From Chionoecetes opilio (taxonomy: Eukaryota > Arthropoda > Malacostraca > Decapoda > Majidae), in NCBI GenBank assembly GCA_016584305.1, contig JACEEZ010001728.1, forward strand, positions 1-64,000: DNA of 64,000 nt, given 5' to 3'. The notes under the pieces are model-generated. The model did no database searches. It was not told the DNA's origin and worked only from the letters and a program-made list of their open reading frames with translations. The translations under genes and the position numbers were made by a program. This document shows positions 37,238-48,240 of the stretch, piece by piece. Each line of letters opens with the position of its first letter. Within the stretch, counting starts at the first letter, position 1.

Positions 37238-37513
37238 TATATTAAAACAAAACAAAAAGCGAATAAAAGTAATGAGCGCAAGCACTTCCTTCCTTCTCTC
37301 CCTGAGACACATCATCACGGGGAAATATAACATTTACTTAAGCAGTAATTATTACCCTTCTCTCCTACCTGTTTCACGCACCTCTTGCCTTATTTCTCTT
37401 TATACTCTTCACCTAATTCTTGATATTTATTACTGTTATTTTTTAATCTTGTTATACTGACTGTTCACCCAATGTTTGATAGGTATTCATTATCTATATT
37501 TCTTTTTTTTCAG

Positions 37514-37584
37514 GTGACGGTCCTACTCTAACAAATACAACAGACGCATCTACTGAATCTACCTCGCAAAAAAATACAATGTAA
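37514..37584 (+). CDS. possible terminal exon of a Ser/Thr-rich protein
   Basis: A T-rich stretch ending in CAG (37,501-37,513) could be a 3' splice site. From 37,514 the phase-2 frame reads GDGPTLTNTTDASTESTSQ, then KNTM and a TAA stop at 37,582-37,584. The Thr/Ser richness suggests a mucin-like tail. No upstream exon or poly(A) signal was found, so it may be chance. Confidence 0.2.
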
Positions 37585-37703
37585 CTTCATACATCAACAG
37601 AGATATTTATAGGTTATAAAAGAGAACAAATATGTATGAAATGTTTTTTGTGTTTTGTTTATTTTTCCTTACAACTGAAAAAAAACATCTAACCAGCTGC
37701 AAA

Positions 37704-37704
<1 letters not shown>

Positions 37705-37741
<37 letters not shown>

Positions 37742-37757
37742 ACACACACACACACAC

Positions 37758-37812
<55 letters not shown>

Positions 37813-37884
37813 TACACAGACACAGACACAGACACAGACACAGACACAGACACAGACACAGACACAGACACAGACACAGACACA

Positions 37885-37922
<38 letters not shown>
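37705..37922. repeat. (CA)n, (CATACA)n and (CAGACA)n compound tract
   Basis: Clean compound microsatellite with a long perfect CAGACA block (about 37,815-37,890). It ends four bases before the tRNA-like head of SINE family 1, copy 2. Confidence 0.95.
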
Positions 37923-37925
<3 letters not shown>

Positions 37926-37926
37926 C

Positions 37927-38508
<582 letters not shown>

Positions 38509-38836
38509 CACCTGTTGGAAGAGCTATTATGCGTCCTTCCTAAGTTCACAATAATAAAAACGCACTTACAAAAATACAATAAAACTTAATCCTCCTGACA
38601 TCGACCCTTTAAACGTCAAGGGAAAAAATAAAATAACCGGAAAAAAAACATACCACCACATTTTTCCTTGCGCGAATCTGTTACTAAATTATCCGAGAAG
38701 AGAAAGAATTATCAGAGAGAAAAAAGTTAGTAATATTAAGAAAAATATATGCCACGACATTTTTACTTTGATGAATCATATATATTACCCGTAAAAAGAA
38801 AGAGGCTGGATAGGCAAAACACATAAATAAAACAGA

Positions 38837-39009
38837 TACGGTACTGTGATCCTATCTAGACACTTTGCAAGTACCAACTACAAGGTTATTGACTATACAA
38901 AGCGCCACCACGCCAGGACGAACTTAGTGGGCTCCAACCGCTGAGCGAATGCGCAGGGACGCTGCACACGCGAGCCCACAGCTCTACCAACCCAGCCACC
39001 CTGACTGGT
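38837..39009 (-). mobile_element. SINE family 2, copy 2, with 16-bp TSD
   Basis: The word ACATAAATAAAACAGA flanks the element exactly (38,821-38,836 and 39,010-39,025), as expected of a LINE-mobilised SINE. On the minus strand the head runs from 'accagtcagggtggctgggt' with A-box and B-box-like parts. The 3' part ends 'gcaaagtgtctagatagg'. Confidence 0.92.
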
Positions 39010-39287
39010 ACATAAATAAAACAGACGATAGTAAAAAAAAAAAATAATAATAATATTCGATGTATAATAAAACATTGGAGCGAGAAATTCCCCTATAAGC
39101 TGCAATACATGTTATTTGTTTTAGTGCTTAAGTTAACTCCCTCATGTATGTGTGTCATGTTGTTGTTGTTGTTTTTTCCTGTATGCCTCCGGGTGAAAAT
39201 GAAATATTAATAATAATAATAATTATTATTATTATTATTACATGAGGATATTTTGTGTAGGTTATATGTAAGGAGAAGGAAAAGGCA

Positions 39288-39479
39288 TAAGATAATAAGA
39301 TACTTTGTGCCTATCTAGACACTTTGCAAGTACCAACTACAAGGTTATTGACTATACAAAGCGCCACCACGCCAGGACAAACTTAGTGGGAACCTGGTTG
39401 GTGGCCTCGAACCGCTGATCGAATACAGGGACTCTGCACATGAGCTCACGGCTCTACCAACCATGCCACCCTGACGGGT
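39288..39479 (-). mobile_element. SINE family 2, copy 3, with 12-bp TSD
   Basis: The word AAGGAAAAGGCA flanks both sides (39,276-39,287 and 39,480-39,491). Sequence and order match copies 1 and 2, with a short extra segment ('ggaacctggttggtgg') near 39,388-39,405. Confidence 0.9.
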
Positions 39480-39713
39480 AAGGAAAAGGCAGGTGTCTCC
39501 AGGTATGATGAGGAAGTTCTATAATTGACTCTATAAATTAAGGAGGTAATTAAAGAAAAAATAGAGGAACAATTTAGATAGATAGATAGTGTTATAGGTA
39601 GACAAACAATTGAATATAATTAGATAGTTGGATTGAAAGATAAGTAGATAAATACAGACACAAACATATAGATAAACTAATAGAAAAATAAATGTGTAGA
39701 TTAGAGACGATGT

Positions 39714-39715
<2 letters not shown>

Positions 39716-39802
<87 letters not shown>
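39716..39802. repeat. (GT)n microsatellite at SINE tail
   Basis: Perfect GT tract abutting the 3' tail of SINE family 1 copy 3 (minus strand). Confidence 0.97.
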
Positions 39803-39804
<2 letters not shown>

Positions 39805-40099
39805 TCATCTAGTTGTATTCAGCTAGTTGTATTTTACAGGGCCAGAGCAATGCTCGTGTGGCCCCGTCTCCATATCAACATTTTATATCATTCATCCTTA
39901 GTGGTTAGTGTTGGCCGAAGCCACCACCCCGGAGAGCAGGTCACAAACTCCGGCTAACACCCGGTACCCATTCACTGCTGGGTGGACAAGGGCTCGGGTT
40001 TTAAGGAAACAACCCATCTGTTTCCGCTCCGTCCGGGAATCGAACCCGGGACCTCTTGGTTGTGAACCGAGCTTGCTTCCCCTACACCACGGAGTACCC
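39803..40099 (-). mobile_element. SINE family 1, copy 3
   Basis: On the minus strand: tRNA-Val-like head (40,096-40,025) with anticodon loop TTCACAA (CAC) and T arm CCCGGGTTCGATTCCCGG; then the shared body ('acccagcagtgaatgggtac', 'cctgctctccgggg', 'acggggccacacgagc'); and a short two-unit tail. GT/CA tracts bound it on both sides. Confidence 0.9.
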
Positions 40100-40101
40100 T
40101 A

Positions 40102-40330
<229 letters not shown>

Positions 40331-40537
40331 TCCGTATAACACCGTAGCGGCGCCTGCGTGCATAATCTCTTTCCTGCATGTCATTACGGAGATTCATGTG
40401 CGTCTCAACATATTTTGTGCATGCACCTTACAATTCTCCCTCACATAAGTATAGAAGTGTTTGTATTTCCGCGACGCTATCTGTCCCTCGCAGGTTGGGT
40501 GAGGCCCTGAGGATGCTGCTGTAGGAGGTGGGGGTGC

Positions 40538-40692
40538 AGGAGGAGGAGGAGGAGGAGGAGGAGGAGGAGGAGGAGGAGGAGGAGGAGAAGGAGGAGGAGG
40601 AGGAGGAGAAGGAGGAGAAGGAGGAGGAGGAAGAGGAGGAAGAGGAGGAGAAGAGGAGGAGGAGGAGGTGGAGGAGGAGGGAGGAGGGTTGT
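40538..40692. repeat. (GGA)n microsatellite
   Basis: GGA trinucleotides with AAG interruptions. The Glu-rich and Leu-rich frames here are artefacts of the repeat. Confidence 0.95.
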
Positions 40693-42578
40693 TGGGTCAT
40701 GGGGGAAGGGAGGTCGCACGGGTCACTTCACGTCAAGCTTCCAGGCCTCGACTCATTAATTAAACTCATTAGTCAAGTTATTACCGGCGAGCGATGAGTA
40801 GTGGCGGCAGGAGGAGGAGGAGGAGAGTACACCACTGTTTAGTATGGCTTAGTTTTCTTTCGTAATGCATTTTAACTATGACTCTAAATAATGATAATAA
40901 TAATGATAAATGAATAAAATGATAGAACGCACCGCTTTCCACCATCCTTCACAATCTTGTTCTATTTATCTATCTATATAATTATTCATTCATGTATTCT
41001 AGTTTAGCTGTATAGGTAATTTCAATGTTTATCATCACAATAGTCTTCCGATATTTAAAGCCCACGTAAGGCTCTCATTTTATCATTGCTTAACGGCTAA
41101 TGCGACGGAGGTAAGCACCGAGGCCACGCGTAGCTTAACGTATGCCCCAATCTTTAACTTATGGCTCTCACTTTGACGTTTTACCAAGGCCTCTGTCACA
41201 CTCGTAGGTCGGCCTCCAAAGAACACCGCCTCGAAGTGTATACATATGTTATGGTTGCTTTGTTACATGCCCTTCTTGCTGCTACATCACCCAGGTATCC
41301 ATGTTATCTGATTCTATGGTGTGGTAGTGAATGGCTATCTATGAGACTCTGATATAAAAAAAAAGCATTGAAAAAAGATGATTATAGAATTATAGTTTAT
41401 AGAATGAAATAAAAGAATTAAAATGTTTATGAGGACAAATTAATAATAAATAAGAAGAAATATGGTATTGAAAGAAAAATATAAATACCAGTAAATAGGC
41501 GTTTACACCTAGGTGTGAAACGTGTTCGAGTTCGTATTCCGTTCAGTTCTAGAGTAAAATTATTATCAAATAGCTAAACAAACAAGACAATTTTTCGTGA
41601 TGGTCAGGCAATTGTAGGGTATAGGCCACTATAGGGTAACAATAGTTTAGAAAAGTCTGTTTAAAAGTGTAGATAACAATATATTTTTGCAAATTTCTTC
41701 AATTTTATCTAAACAAAATGATTGCTCGTTACAGTCAGCTGTACAAACTTAGCAGGGTTTTCTTAATAACGACCGAGATAGGTCCTTTATTTTGCTCAAA
41801 TTTGCAGTTTTTGGCGTTATGTGAAATAGTGGGGGCGAATTTTGAAAAAAAACATTCCTAAAGGTTACCTTCATTTTTTAATAGCTTTTCAACGATATGC
41901 ATTGATTTTCTGTAGCACGAATAGAAACTGAGATGCGCAGCTTTTTCCGGAAAAAAATTCACCCCCTAACCCTCACTGAATTGATCTGTCTGTAGTAAAG
42001 GGTTCTCGTTCGGCGCTTCGCGCCTCACTCGAACAAAAAAAAGAAAAAAGGATAAAAGGAAAGGGTCAAAGAAACTACAGATAAACAAGTGAATGGATAG
42101 ATAGCTCATTCTACAAGCTATATTAAAAAGTGAATGAATAGGTAACTTATAAAATGAAACAAAAGAAAAGAAAAAACTATATGAAGACAAATTAATAGAT
42201 ATAAATAAGTATGCACATAATAAATTAAGGTAAACAAGTGGATGAATAAAGACTTTAGTAGGGAGACAAAAAGAAATATGCCCATGAATAATCAAATAGG
42301 AAAAACAAATAAATATATAAACAAAATCAAACGTAGATAAATGAAGAGAAACCCAACAGGTATGCAAATAAATCTTTTTCCTTTATTACGTTGGAGCCTA
42401 TAGTGCCTGTAGGCTATTATCTTCCTTCCTTTCTTAATAGATAAAATGATAGATAAATAAATAGACAAAAAAACAAATCAACACATTATGAAGGCTACAA
42501 ACCTATTCAAGCCAGAGTGATGTAAGTTATTTTCGAGCCTACAATTCTTTACCTTATCACACTATAGGAAGATATACA
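40693..42578. other. AT-rich unannotated stretch
   Basis: AT-rich sequence with GATA-like words. The part from about 41,620 to 42,045, with a small hairpin at 'ggcgcttcgcgcc', looks like a piece of an unknown mobile element. No credible gene. Confidence 0.4.
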
Positions 42579-42582
42579 TTAA

Positions 42583-42796
42583 CCCCTTGAGGCCCAGAAC
42601 GTAATTTCTTTTTTTGTATGTTGGCTACTATTATACTATTTTAATGAATGTAAGCAATATTATATAGCTAAGACCTGTTTAACATCGCTCTTCACAACAT
42701 TCTTGTTCACTAGCTAATTTGGTATATTAAGCTACTTTTCGTAATGGCTAATTGACGATGATATTATTGGAAAGGAAAGATCTGGGTGTGAAGGGG
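42583..42796 (+). mobile_element. TTAA MITE family, copy A
   Basis: Flanked by TTAA on both sides (42,579-42,582 and 42,797-42,800). The left end is CCCCTTGAGGCCCAGAACG. The right end in reverse is CCCCTTCACACCCAGATC, so only the outer bases are inverted. TTAA duplication and C-run ends fit piggyBac-type elements. It is non-coding, and copies B and C share its interior. Confidence 0.8.
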
Positions 42797-42800
42797 TTAA

Positions 42801-43538
42801 AAAGCTATAAAAAAAAACCATGTAAAATACACCATAAGCAGACAAGGTTTGAGGTAACATAGGAGAGCCTTGACAGATACTAAGACCATTATGTGCAACG
42901 AGAGGCAACACCCAAAACTGTAAAAGTAACACAATCTTTAGATACACAATAGTCATACATACTGATACAGAATATTAAAAAAAATACTAATAAAATAGAC
43001 AATGATACATAACATACCGTTTACATCCCACATTAATTATTTAGTATATGTATTTAGTCAGTATAATATACGTATTTATCATATGTATTTTAGTAATATG
43101 TATTTAGTCAGACATCACATAGCTACATGTTTACACAGTCACATGTATACACAGGCCTCTCCTTCAAGACTATCAACCACCAGAAAACAAACTTACATAA
43201 TGTATATCCTCCATGAAATGATCAGATGGATACAGCTTTCTATTACTTCTTCACTTTTTTTTACATCACAAAGGACTGGCCAAGAGCAGAGAAAAAGTAG
43301 CAACAAAACACTCGTAAAATATAAAATGTTTGTAATGAAAAAAAAAAACTTTATAAGAAAATCAGGAAATGTTTGGGATGTAAAAAAAAGCTGTATAAAA
43401 AAATCAGGAATTGTTTGCGATGTAAAATAAAAACTAAGAAAATTAGGAATAATATGAGCACCGTCAGTCTTTTTCTTGGGTTAAAAGAGGCTGGATTACT
43501 GGCCGCTGAAGGTTCCTCACATATAATATAAAAAACCT
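42801..43538. other. unannotated stretch with inverted partner at 47.1 kb
   Basis: 43,235-43,430 (words 'aggactggccaagagca', 'agtagcaacaaaacactcg') recurs inverted at about 47,090-47,230. The rest is AT-rich without a gene. Confidence 0.5.
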
Positions 43539-43539
43539 A

Positions 43540-43775
43540 GAAGAAGATATAGTAGGAGATATACACATAATATAGAAGGTATAGAAGGATAGATAGGTGA
43601 GATAGATTGGTGATAGAAGGAGATATAGACATAATCTAGAGAGTATATACTATTTGAGGGATAGATAGGTGAGATAGATTGGTGATAGAAGGAGATATAG
43701 ACATAATCTAGAGAGTATATACTATTTGAGGGATAGATAGGTGAGATAGATTGGTGATAGAAGGAGATATAGAAA
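43540..43775. repeat. ~71-bp tandem repeat, about three units
   Basis: Units begin near 'ggatagataggtgagataga' and contain 'ttggtgatagaaggagatat'. The last two complete units are nearly identical. The minus-strand frame here (43,517-43,780) just repeats the unit. Confidence 0.9.
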
Positions 43776-43904
43776 AACAAAATATGATACCAAGAGTGAA
43801 GTCAACACAAGTTCTACAGCCTTGATTCGATGCCACCTGCTGTAACACAATGAGCTGCTCTGTAAGTTCTCGCGTAGTGGTGTAGGTTGATTTAGACAAT
43901 GGTA

Positions 43905-44955
43905 TTATGTTATATATTGGTTTGATAACTGGTCTGTATTCTGGGACTGAGAGTGCTGTGAAGTGTGGGGCAGGTGTATCCAGCTTCTTTCCTGTGAATA
44001 CAGGAGTGAGGCAAGGGTGCGTCCTTGCCCCATCACTTTTCAACGCTTGTATGGACTGGGTATTGGACAAGGTTGTAGATCAAAGTGATTGTGGAGCATC
44101 CGTCGGCAACACCAAGATCACTGATCTTGTTTTTGCCGATGATGCAGTAATCTTTGCTGAGTCGCTGGAGGTCTTGGTGATGGCTCTCGAGGCGCTGCAC
44201 GAGGAGGCAAAGCCTTTGGGATTTGAGGTCTCCTGGCTCAAGACCAAGGTCCAGGTGTTTGGAGACTTACTAGATGAAGCAGTACAGTCTGTTCATGCGT
44301 GTGGCGAGGACATTGAGATCTTGGAAAGTTTTACATACCTTGGTAGCGCAGTCCATAATGACGGCGGGTCACGTCAAGAAGCCTTACGGCGGATTGGCAT
44401 AGCCCACGGTGTTATGGACTCGCTCCGCGGGAGTATTTGGCGTTGTCGGTACCTGTGCAGGAGGACAAAGATACGGATCTTCAAGTCGCTTGTGATCCCT
44501 GTCTTACTCTATAGTTGTGAGACATGGACACTAAATAGTGACTTGAAGAGACGAATCAATGCCTTTGGTAATAAGTGTCTTCGCAGAATCATGGGGTATC
44601 GCTGGAATGATTACGTGTCAAATCAGCGATTGCACCGTGAGACTGAATCGAGGCCTATTACCTGCATAGTCCGTCAGCGCCAACTTCGGCTACATGGGCA
44701 TGTGGCACGCTACCCTGAAACCGATCCTTCCCATCGGGTTGTATCTGTAAGAGACAATCCGGCGTGGAGGAGGCCAAGGGGGCGCCCACAAGGCTCGTGG
44801 CTGGGGCAAGTTGATGTCTCTAGTTGAGAGCTGCTTGGTATGGGAAAGGAGCCTGCATGGAGAATCGCGCGTGGTGACATCCGGGAGTGGCGTCGTAGGG
44901 TGGGCGAGGCGACGCGCCCCCCGACGTATGCCTCCAATTATTGATTGATTGATTA
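43905..44955 (+). mobile_element. RTE-type LINE, plus-strand copy, 5' truncated
   Basis: It begins within the reverse transcriptase and runs to a 3' end made of (ATTG)n (44,937-44,955), the short-tandem-repeat tail typical of RTE elements. The copy opposite (44,967-46,556) is the same family in reverse, so the two meet tail to tail across 11 bases. Confidence 0.88.
43907..44827 (+). pseudogene. RTE-type reverse transcriptase, C-terminal 306 codons
   Basis: From the first Met in this frame the protein shows the RT motifs RQGCVLAPSLFN and FADDAVIF (catalytic Asp pair). It continues with LESFTYLGSAVHNDGG, TKIRIFKSLVIPVLLYSCETW and CLRRIMGYRW, all in the order of RTE-clade enzymes. The first catalytic motif (x-D-x-x-K-A-F-D) is missing because the copy is 5' truncated. 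The frame stops at 44,827, and a further ~37 codons of family sequence follow in frame, so the stop is a nonsense mutation. In an active element this enzyme primes cDNA at the nicked target. Confidence 0.88.
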
Positions 44956-44966
44956 CTTTATAACAT

Positions 44967-46556
44967 AATCAATCAATCAATCATTGGGGGCATATGCCGG
45001 GAGGCGCGTCGCCTCGCCCACCCTACGACGCCACTCCCGGGGGTCACCACGCGCGAGTTCCCATGCAGGCTCCTTTCCCATACCAAGCAGCTCTCGACAA
45101 GAAACATCAACTTGCCCCAGCCACGAGCCTTGTGGGCGCTCCCTTGGTCTCCTCCACGCCGGATTGTCTCTTACAGATACAACCCGATGGGAAGGATCGG
45201 TTTCAGGGTAGCGTGCCACATGCCCATGTAGCCGAAGTTGGCGCTGACGGACCATGCAGGTAATAGGCCTCGATTCAGTCTCACGGTGCAATCGGTGATT
45301 TGACACGTAATCATCCCAACGATACCCCATGATTCTGCGAAGACACTTATTACCTAAGGCATCGATTCGTCTCTTCAAGTCACTATTTAGTGTCCATATC
45401 TCACAACCATAGAGTAAGACAGGGATCACAAGCGACTTGAAGATCCGGATCTTTGTTCTCCTGCACAGGTACCGACAACGCCAAATACTCCCGCTGAGCG
45501 AGTCCATAACACCGTGAGCTATGCCAATCCGCCGTAAGACTTCTTGACGTGACCCGCCGTCATTATGGACTGCGCTACTAATGTATGTAAAACTTTCCAA
45601 GATCTCAATGTCCTCGCCGCACGCATGAAGAAACTGTGCTGTTTCATCTAGTAAGCCTCCAAACACCTGAACCTTGGTCTTAAACCAGGAGACCTCAAGT
45701 CCCAAAGGCTTTGCCTCCTCGTGCGGCGCCTCGAGAGCCATCACCAGGACCTCCAGCGACTCAGCAAAGATTCGGCATCATCGGCAAAAACAAGATCAGT
45801 GATCTTGGTGTTGCCGATGGATGCTTCACAATCACTTTGATCTACAACTTTGTCCAATACCCAGTTCATACAAGTGTTGAATAGTGATGGGGCAAGGACG
45901 CACCCTTGCCCCACTCCTGTATTAACAGTTAAGAAGCTGGATACACCTGCCCCACACTTCACAGCACTCTCAGTCACAGAATACAGACCAGTTATCAAAC
46001 CAATAGTCCTTGCAGGAATCCCGCGAAGTCGCGCCTGGTAAGTTGTTGACTTACCAGGCGTGAACCCAGACTGCTGAGGTCTCTGATGCTTCACCAGATG
46101 ACTGCGGATCCGTGTCAGCAATAGATGGGCAAGCACCTTGCCTGGCACGCTGAACAGTGTAATACCGCGGAAATTGTTGCATTCCTGACAGTCCCCTTTC
46201 CCTTTCCAGATAGGGACGACCAGTCCACTTTTCCAGTCAGGAGGAATGGTACCTGATTGCCACACGGCAGTCAGGACAGCATGCAACCCGCGGATCATGG
46301 TCTCACCCCCAGCTTTGAGGAGCTCCGCACTGATATTACAAACACCAGCTGCCTTTCCACCCCTCAACTTTGCTACAGCCTCTCTGACTTCGTCATGAGC
46401 GGGTGCGGTTTCGTCAATGGGAGGATCGGCATCCACTGCCTGTAACCCAGTGGTGTGAAGCTGCTCAGCTGGAGGGTCCACCGGTATAAAGTAATCGCTG
46501 GTGGTGAATTTTAAATATTTTTTTTTTTTAAGTTTATTCGATATTGGAGTGAACAA
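44967..46556 (-). mobile_element. RTE-type LINE, minus-strand copy
   Basis: The (ATTG)n tail is at 44,967-44,985. The element extends to about 46,500, further 5' than the plus copy. Coding differences from the plus copy are scattered and often amino-acid changing, so the pair looks like two separate insertions and not a recent inverted duplication. Confidence 0.88.
44977..46556 (-). pseudogene. RTE-type reverse transcriptase with deletion and frameshift
   Basis: The upstream frame (46,556-45,741) has the early RT region: LRGGKAAGVCNISAELLKAG, IPPDWKSGLVVPIWKGKGD, CNNFRGITLFSVPGKV and SGFTPGKSTT. It then jumps straight to LRGIPARTIGLITGLY (near 46,020-46,045). The family segment between these, with the first catalytic Asp (x-D-x-x-K-A-F-D), is deleted. 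It goes on through GQGCVLAPSLFN to FADD. A 1-bp loss right after FADD (near 45,760) shifts the frame, and the rest is read from 45,744 to 44,977. Both lesions make it inactive. Confidence 0.88.
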
Positions 46557-46765
46557 TTTGGGCTTTTGATATCATAAACTTGACTTATTACTTTTACCTT
46601 TGGTTCGAGTAGCAACAGTAATTTTACTAGTCAATGCATGCAAGGTAAAAAAGGACCTCAAAAATATATACAATAGATTTTGTAATATGAATTTTGAGAA
46701 AGACATTGTGCCACTGACTACTTAAGTATCAATTGCATTATTATATTACTTTATTTTGCCATTAA

Positions 46766-46963
46766 CCCCTTGAGGCCCACAACGTAATTTGTAATTTGGC
46801 TACCTTTAGACAATTTTAATGAATATAAGCAATATTATATAGATATGACCTGCTTAATATTCTTGTCTATTAGCTAATTTGGTTTATTTAGCTACTTTTC
46901 ATTATTATATGGCTAAAAACAGACGATTTTATATAGCAAAGGAAAGATCTGGGCATGAAGGGG
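46766..46963 (+). mobile_element. TTAA MITE family, copy B
   Basis: TTAA on both sides (46,762-46,765 and 46,964-46,967). The left end CCCCTTGAGGCCCACAACG and the inner words 'gcaatattatatagatatga' and 'ggaaagatctgggcatgaag' match copy A. Same orientation as copy A. Confidence 0.8.
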
Positions 46964-46967
46964 TTAA

Positions 46968-47240
46968 GGCGGCATCAATGAGACAGTGACATACTCAGCA
47001 CTCAAAACCTCAGCACTCAGCAACACAACTGTAACACATGCTAGGCCTATAGCTGTGTTACCAAGGCTGAATAAAGTTGTGTGGGACCAAAAAAAGAACA
47101 ATAAGGCATATTTTTGTACATCACAGACATTTTCCAATTTTCTTATAAAGTTTTATTTTTTACATCACAAACATTTTACATTTTACGAGTGTTTTGTTGC
47201 TACTATTTCTTTGCCCTTGGCCAGTCCTTTCTGATGTTCC
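46968..47240. other. inverted partner of 43.2-43.4 kb
   Basis: 47,090-47,230 is the reverse complement of 43,235-43,430 with moderate divergence. With the two LINE copies between, it gives a loose inverted arrangement of about 4 kb. No gene. Confidence 0.5.
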
Positions 47241-47246
47241 AAGTAA

Positions 47247-48240
47247 CAAGAACACCCCCTTGTCACCCCCAGAGGAACACCCCCTTGTCACCCCCAGAGG
47301 AACACCACCTTGTCACCCCCAGAGGAACACCCCTTGTCACCCCAGAGGAACACCACCTTGTCACCCCCAGAGGAACACCACCTTGTCACCCCAGAGGAAC
47401 ACCCCCTTGTCACCCCGGAGGAAACACCCCTTGTCACCCCCAGAGGAACAACACTTGTGCACCCCCAGAGGAACACCCCTTGTCACCCCCAGAGGAACAC
47501 CACTTGTCACCCCCAGAGGAACACCACCTTGTCACCCCGAAAAAGGAAACACCCACTTGTCACCCCCAGAGGAAAAACCCCCTTGTCACCCCCAGAGGAA
47601 CACCACCTTGTCACCCCCAGGGGAACACCCCTTGTCACCCCCAGAGGAACACCACATTGTCACCCCCAGAGGAACAACACTTTGTCACCCCCAGAGGAAC
47701 ACCCCCTTGTCACCCCCAGAGGAACACCCCCTTGTCACCCCCAGAGGAACACCCCCTTGTCACCCCCAGAGGAACACCACCTTGTCACCCCCAGAGGAAC
47801 ACCACCTTGTCACCCCCAGAGGAACACCACCTTGTCACCCCCAGAGGAAACCCCCTTGTCACCCCGGAGGAACACCCCCTTGTCACCCCAGAGGAACACA
47901 CCCTTGTACACCCCCAGAGGAACACCACCTTGTCACCCCCAGAGGAACACCACCTTGTCACCCCCAGAGGAACACCACATTGTCACCCCCAGAGGAACAC
48001 CCCTTGTCACCCCCAGAGGAACACCACCTTGTCACCCCAGAGGAACACCCCTTGTCACCCCCAGAGGAACAACACTTGCACCCCCAGAGGAACACCCCCT
48101 TGTCACCCCAGAGGAACACCCCTTGACACCCCAGAGGAACACCCTCTTGACACCCCCAGAGGAACACCACCATAGACACCCCCCCAGAGGAACAACCCCT
48201 TGACACCCCAGAGGAACACCACCTTGACACCCCTGGCCCC
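47247..48240. repeat. 25-bp minisatellite, about 38 units
   Basis: The unit contains CCCCTTGTCACCCCCAGAGG and closes with GGAACAC. Because 25 is not a multiple of 3, all three plus frames stay open for 297-353 codons and read the same peptide cycle in turn (words such as SPPEEHHLVTPRG). Degenerate units extend to about 48,530. I see no start context, signal or splice logic to support a gene. Confidence 0.95.

Noticed and set aside
40428..40797. Glu-rich and Leu/Ser-rich frames near 40.5 kb
   Set aside because: Products of a GGA trinucleotide tract.
47114..48203. 353-, 310- and 297-codon frames at 47-48 kb
   Set aside because: All three frames of a 25-bp minisatellite are open; length reflects the repeat, not selection.
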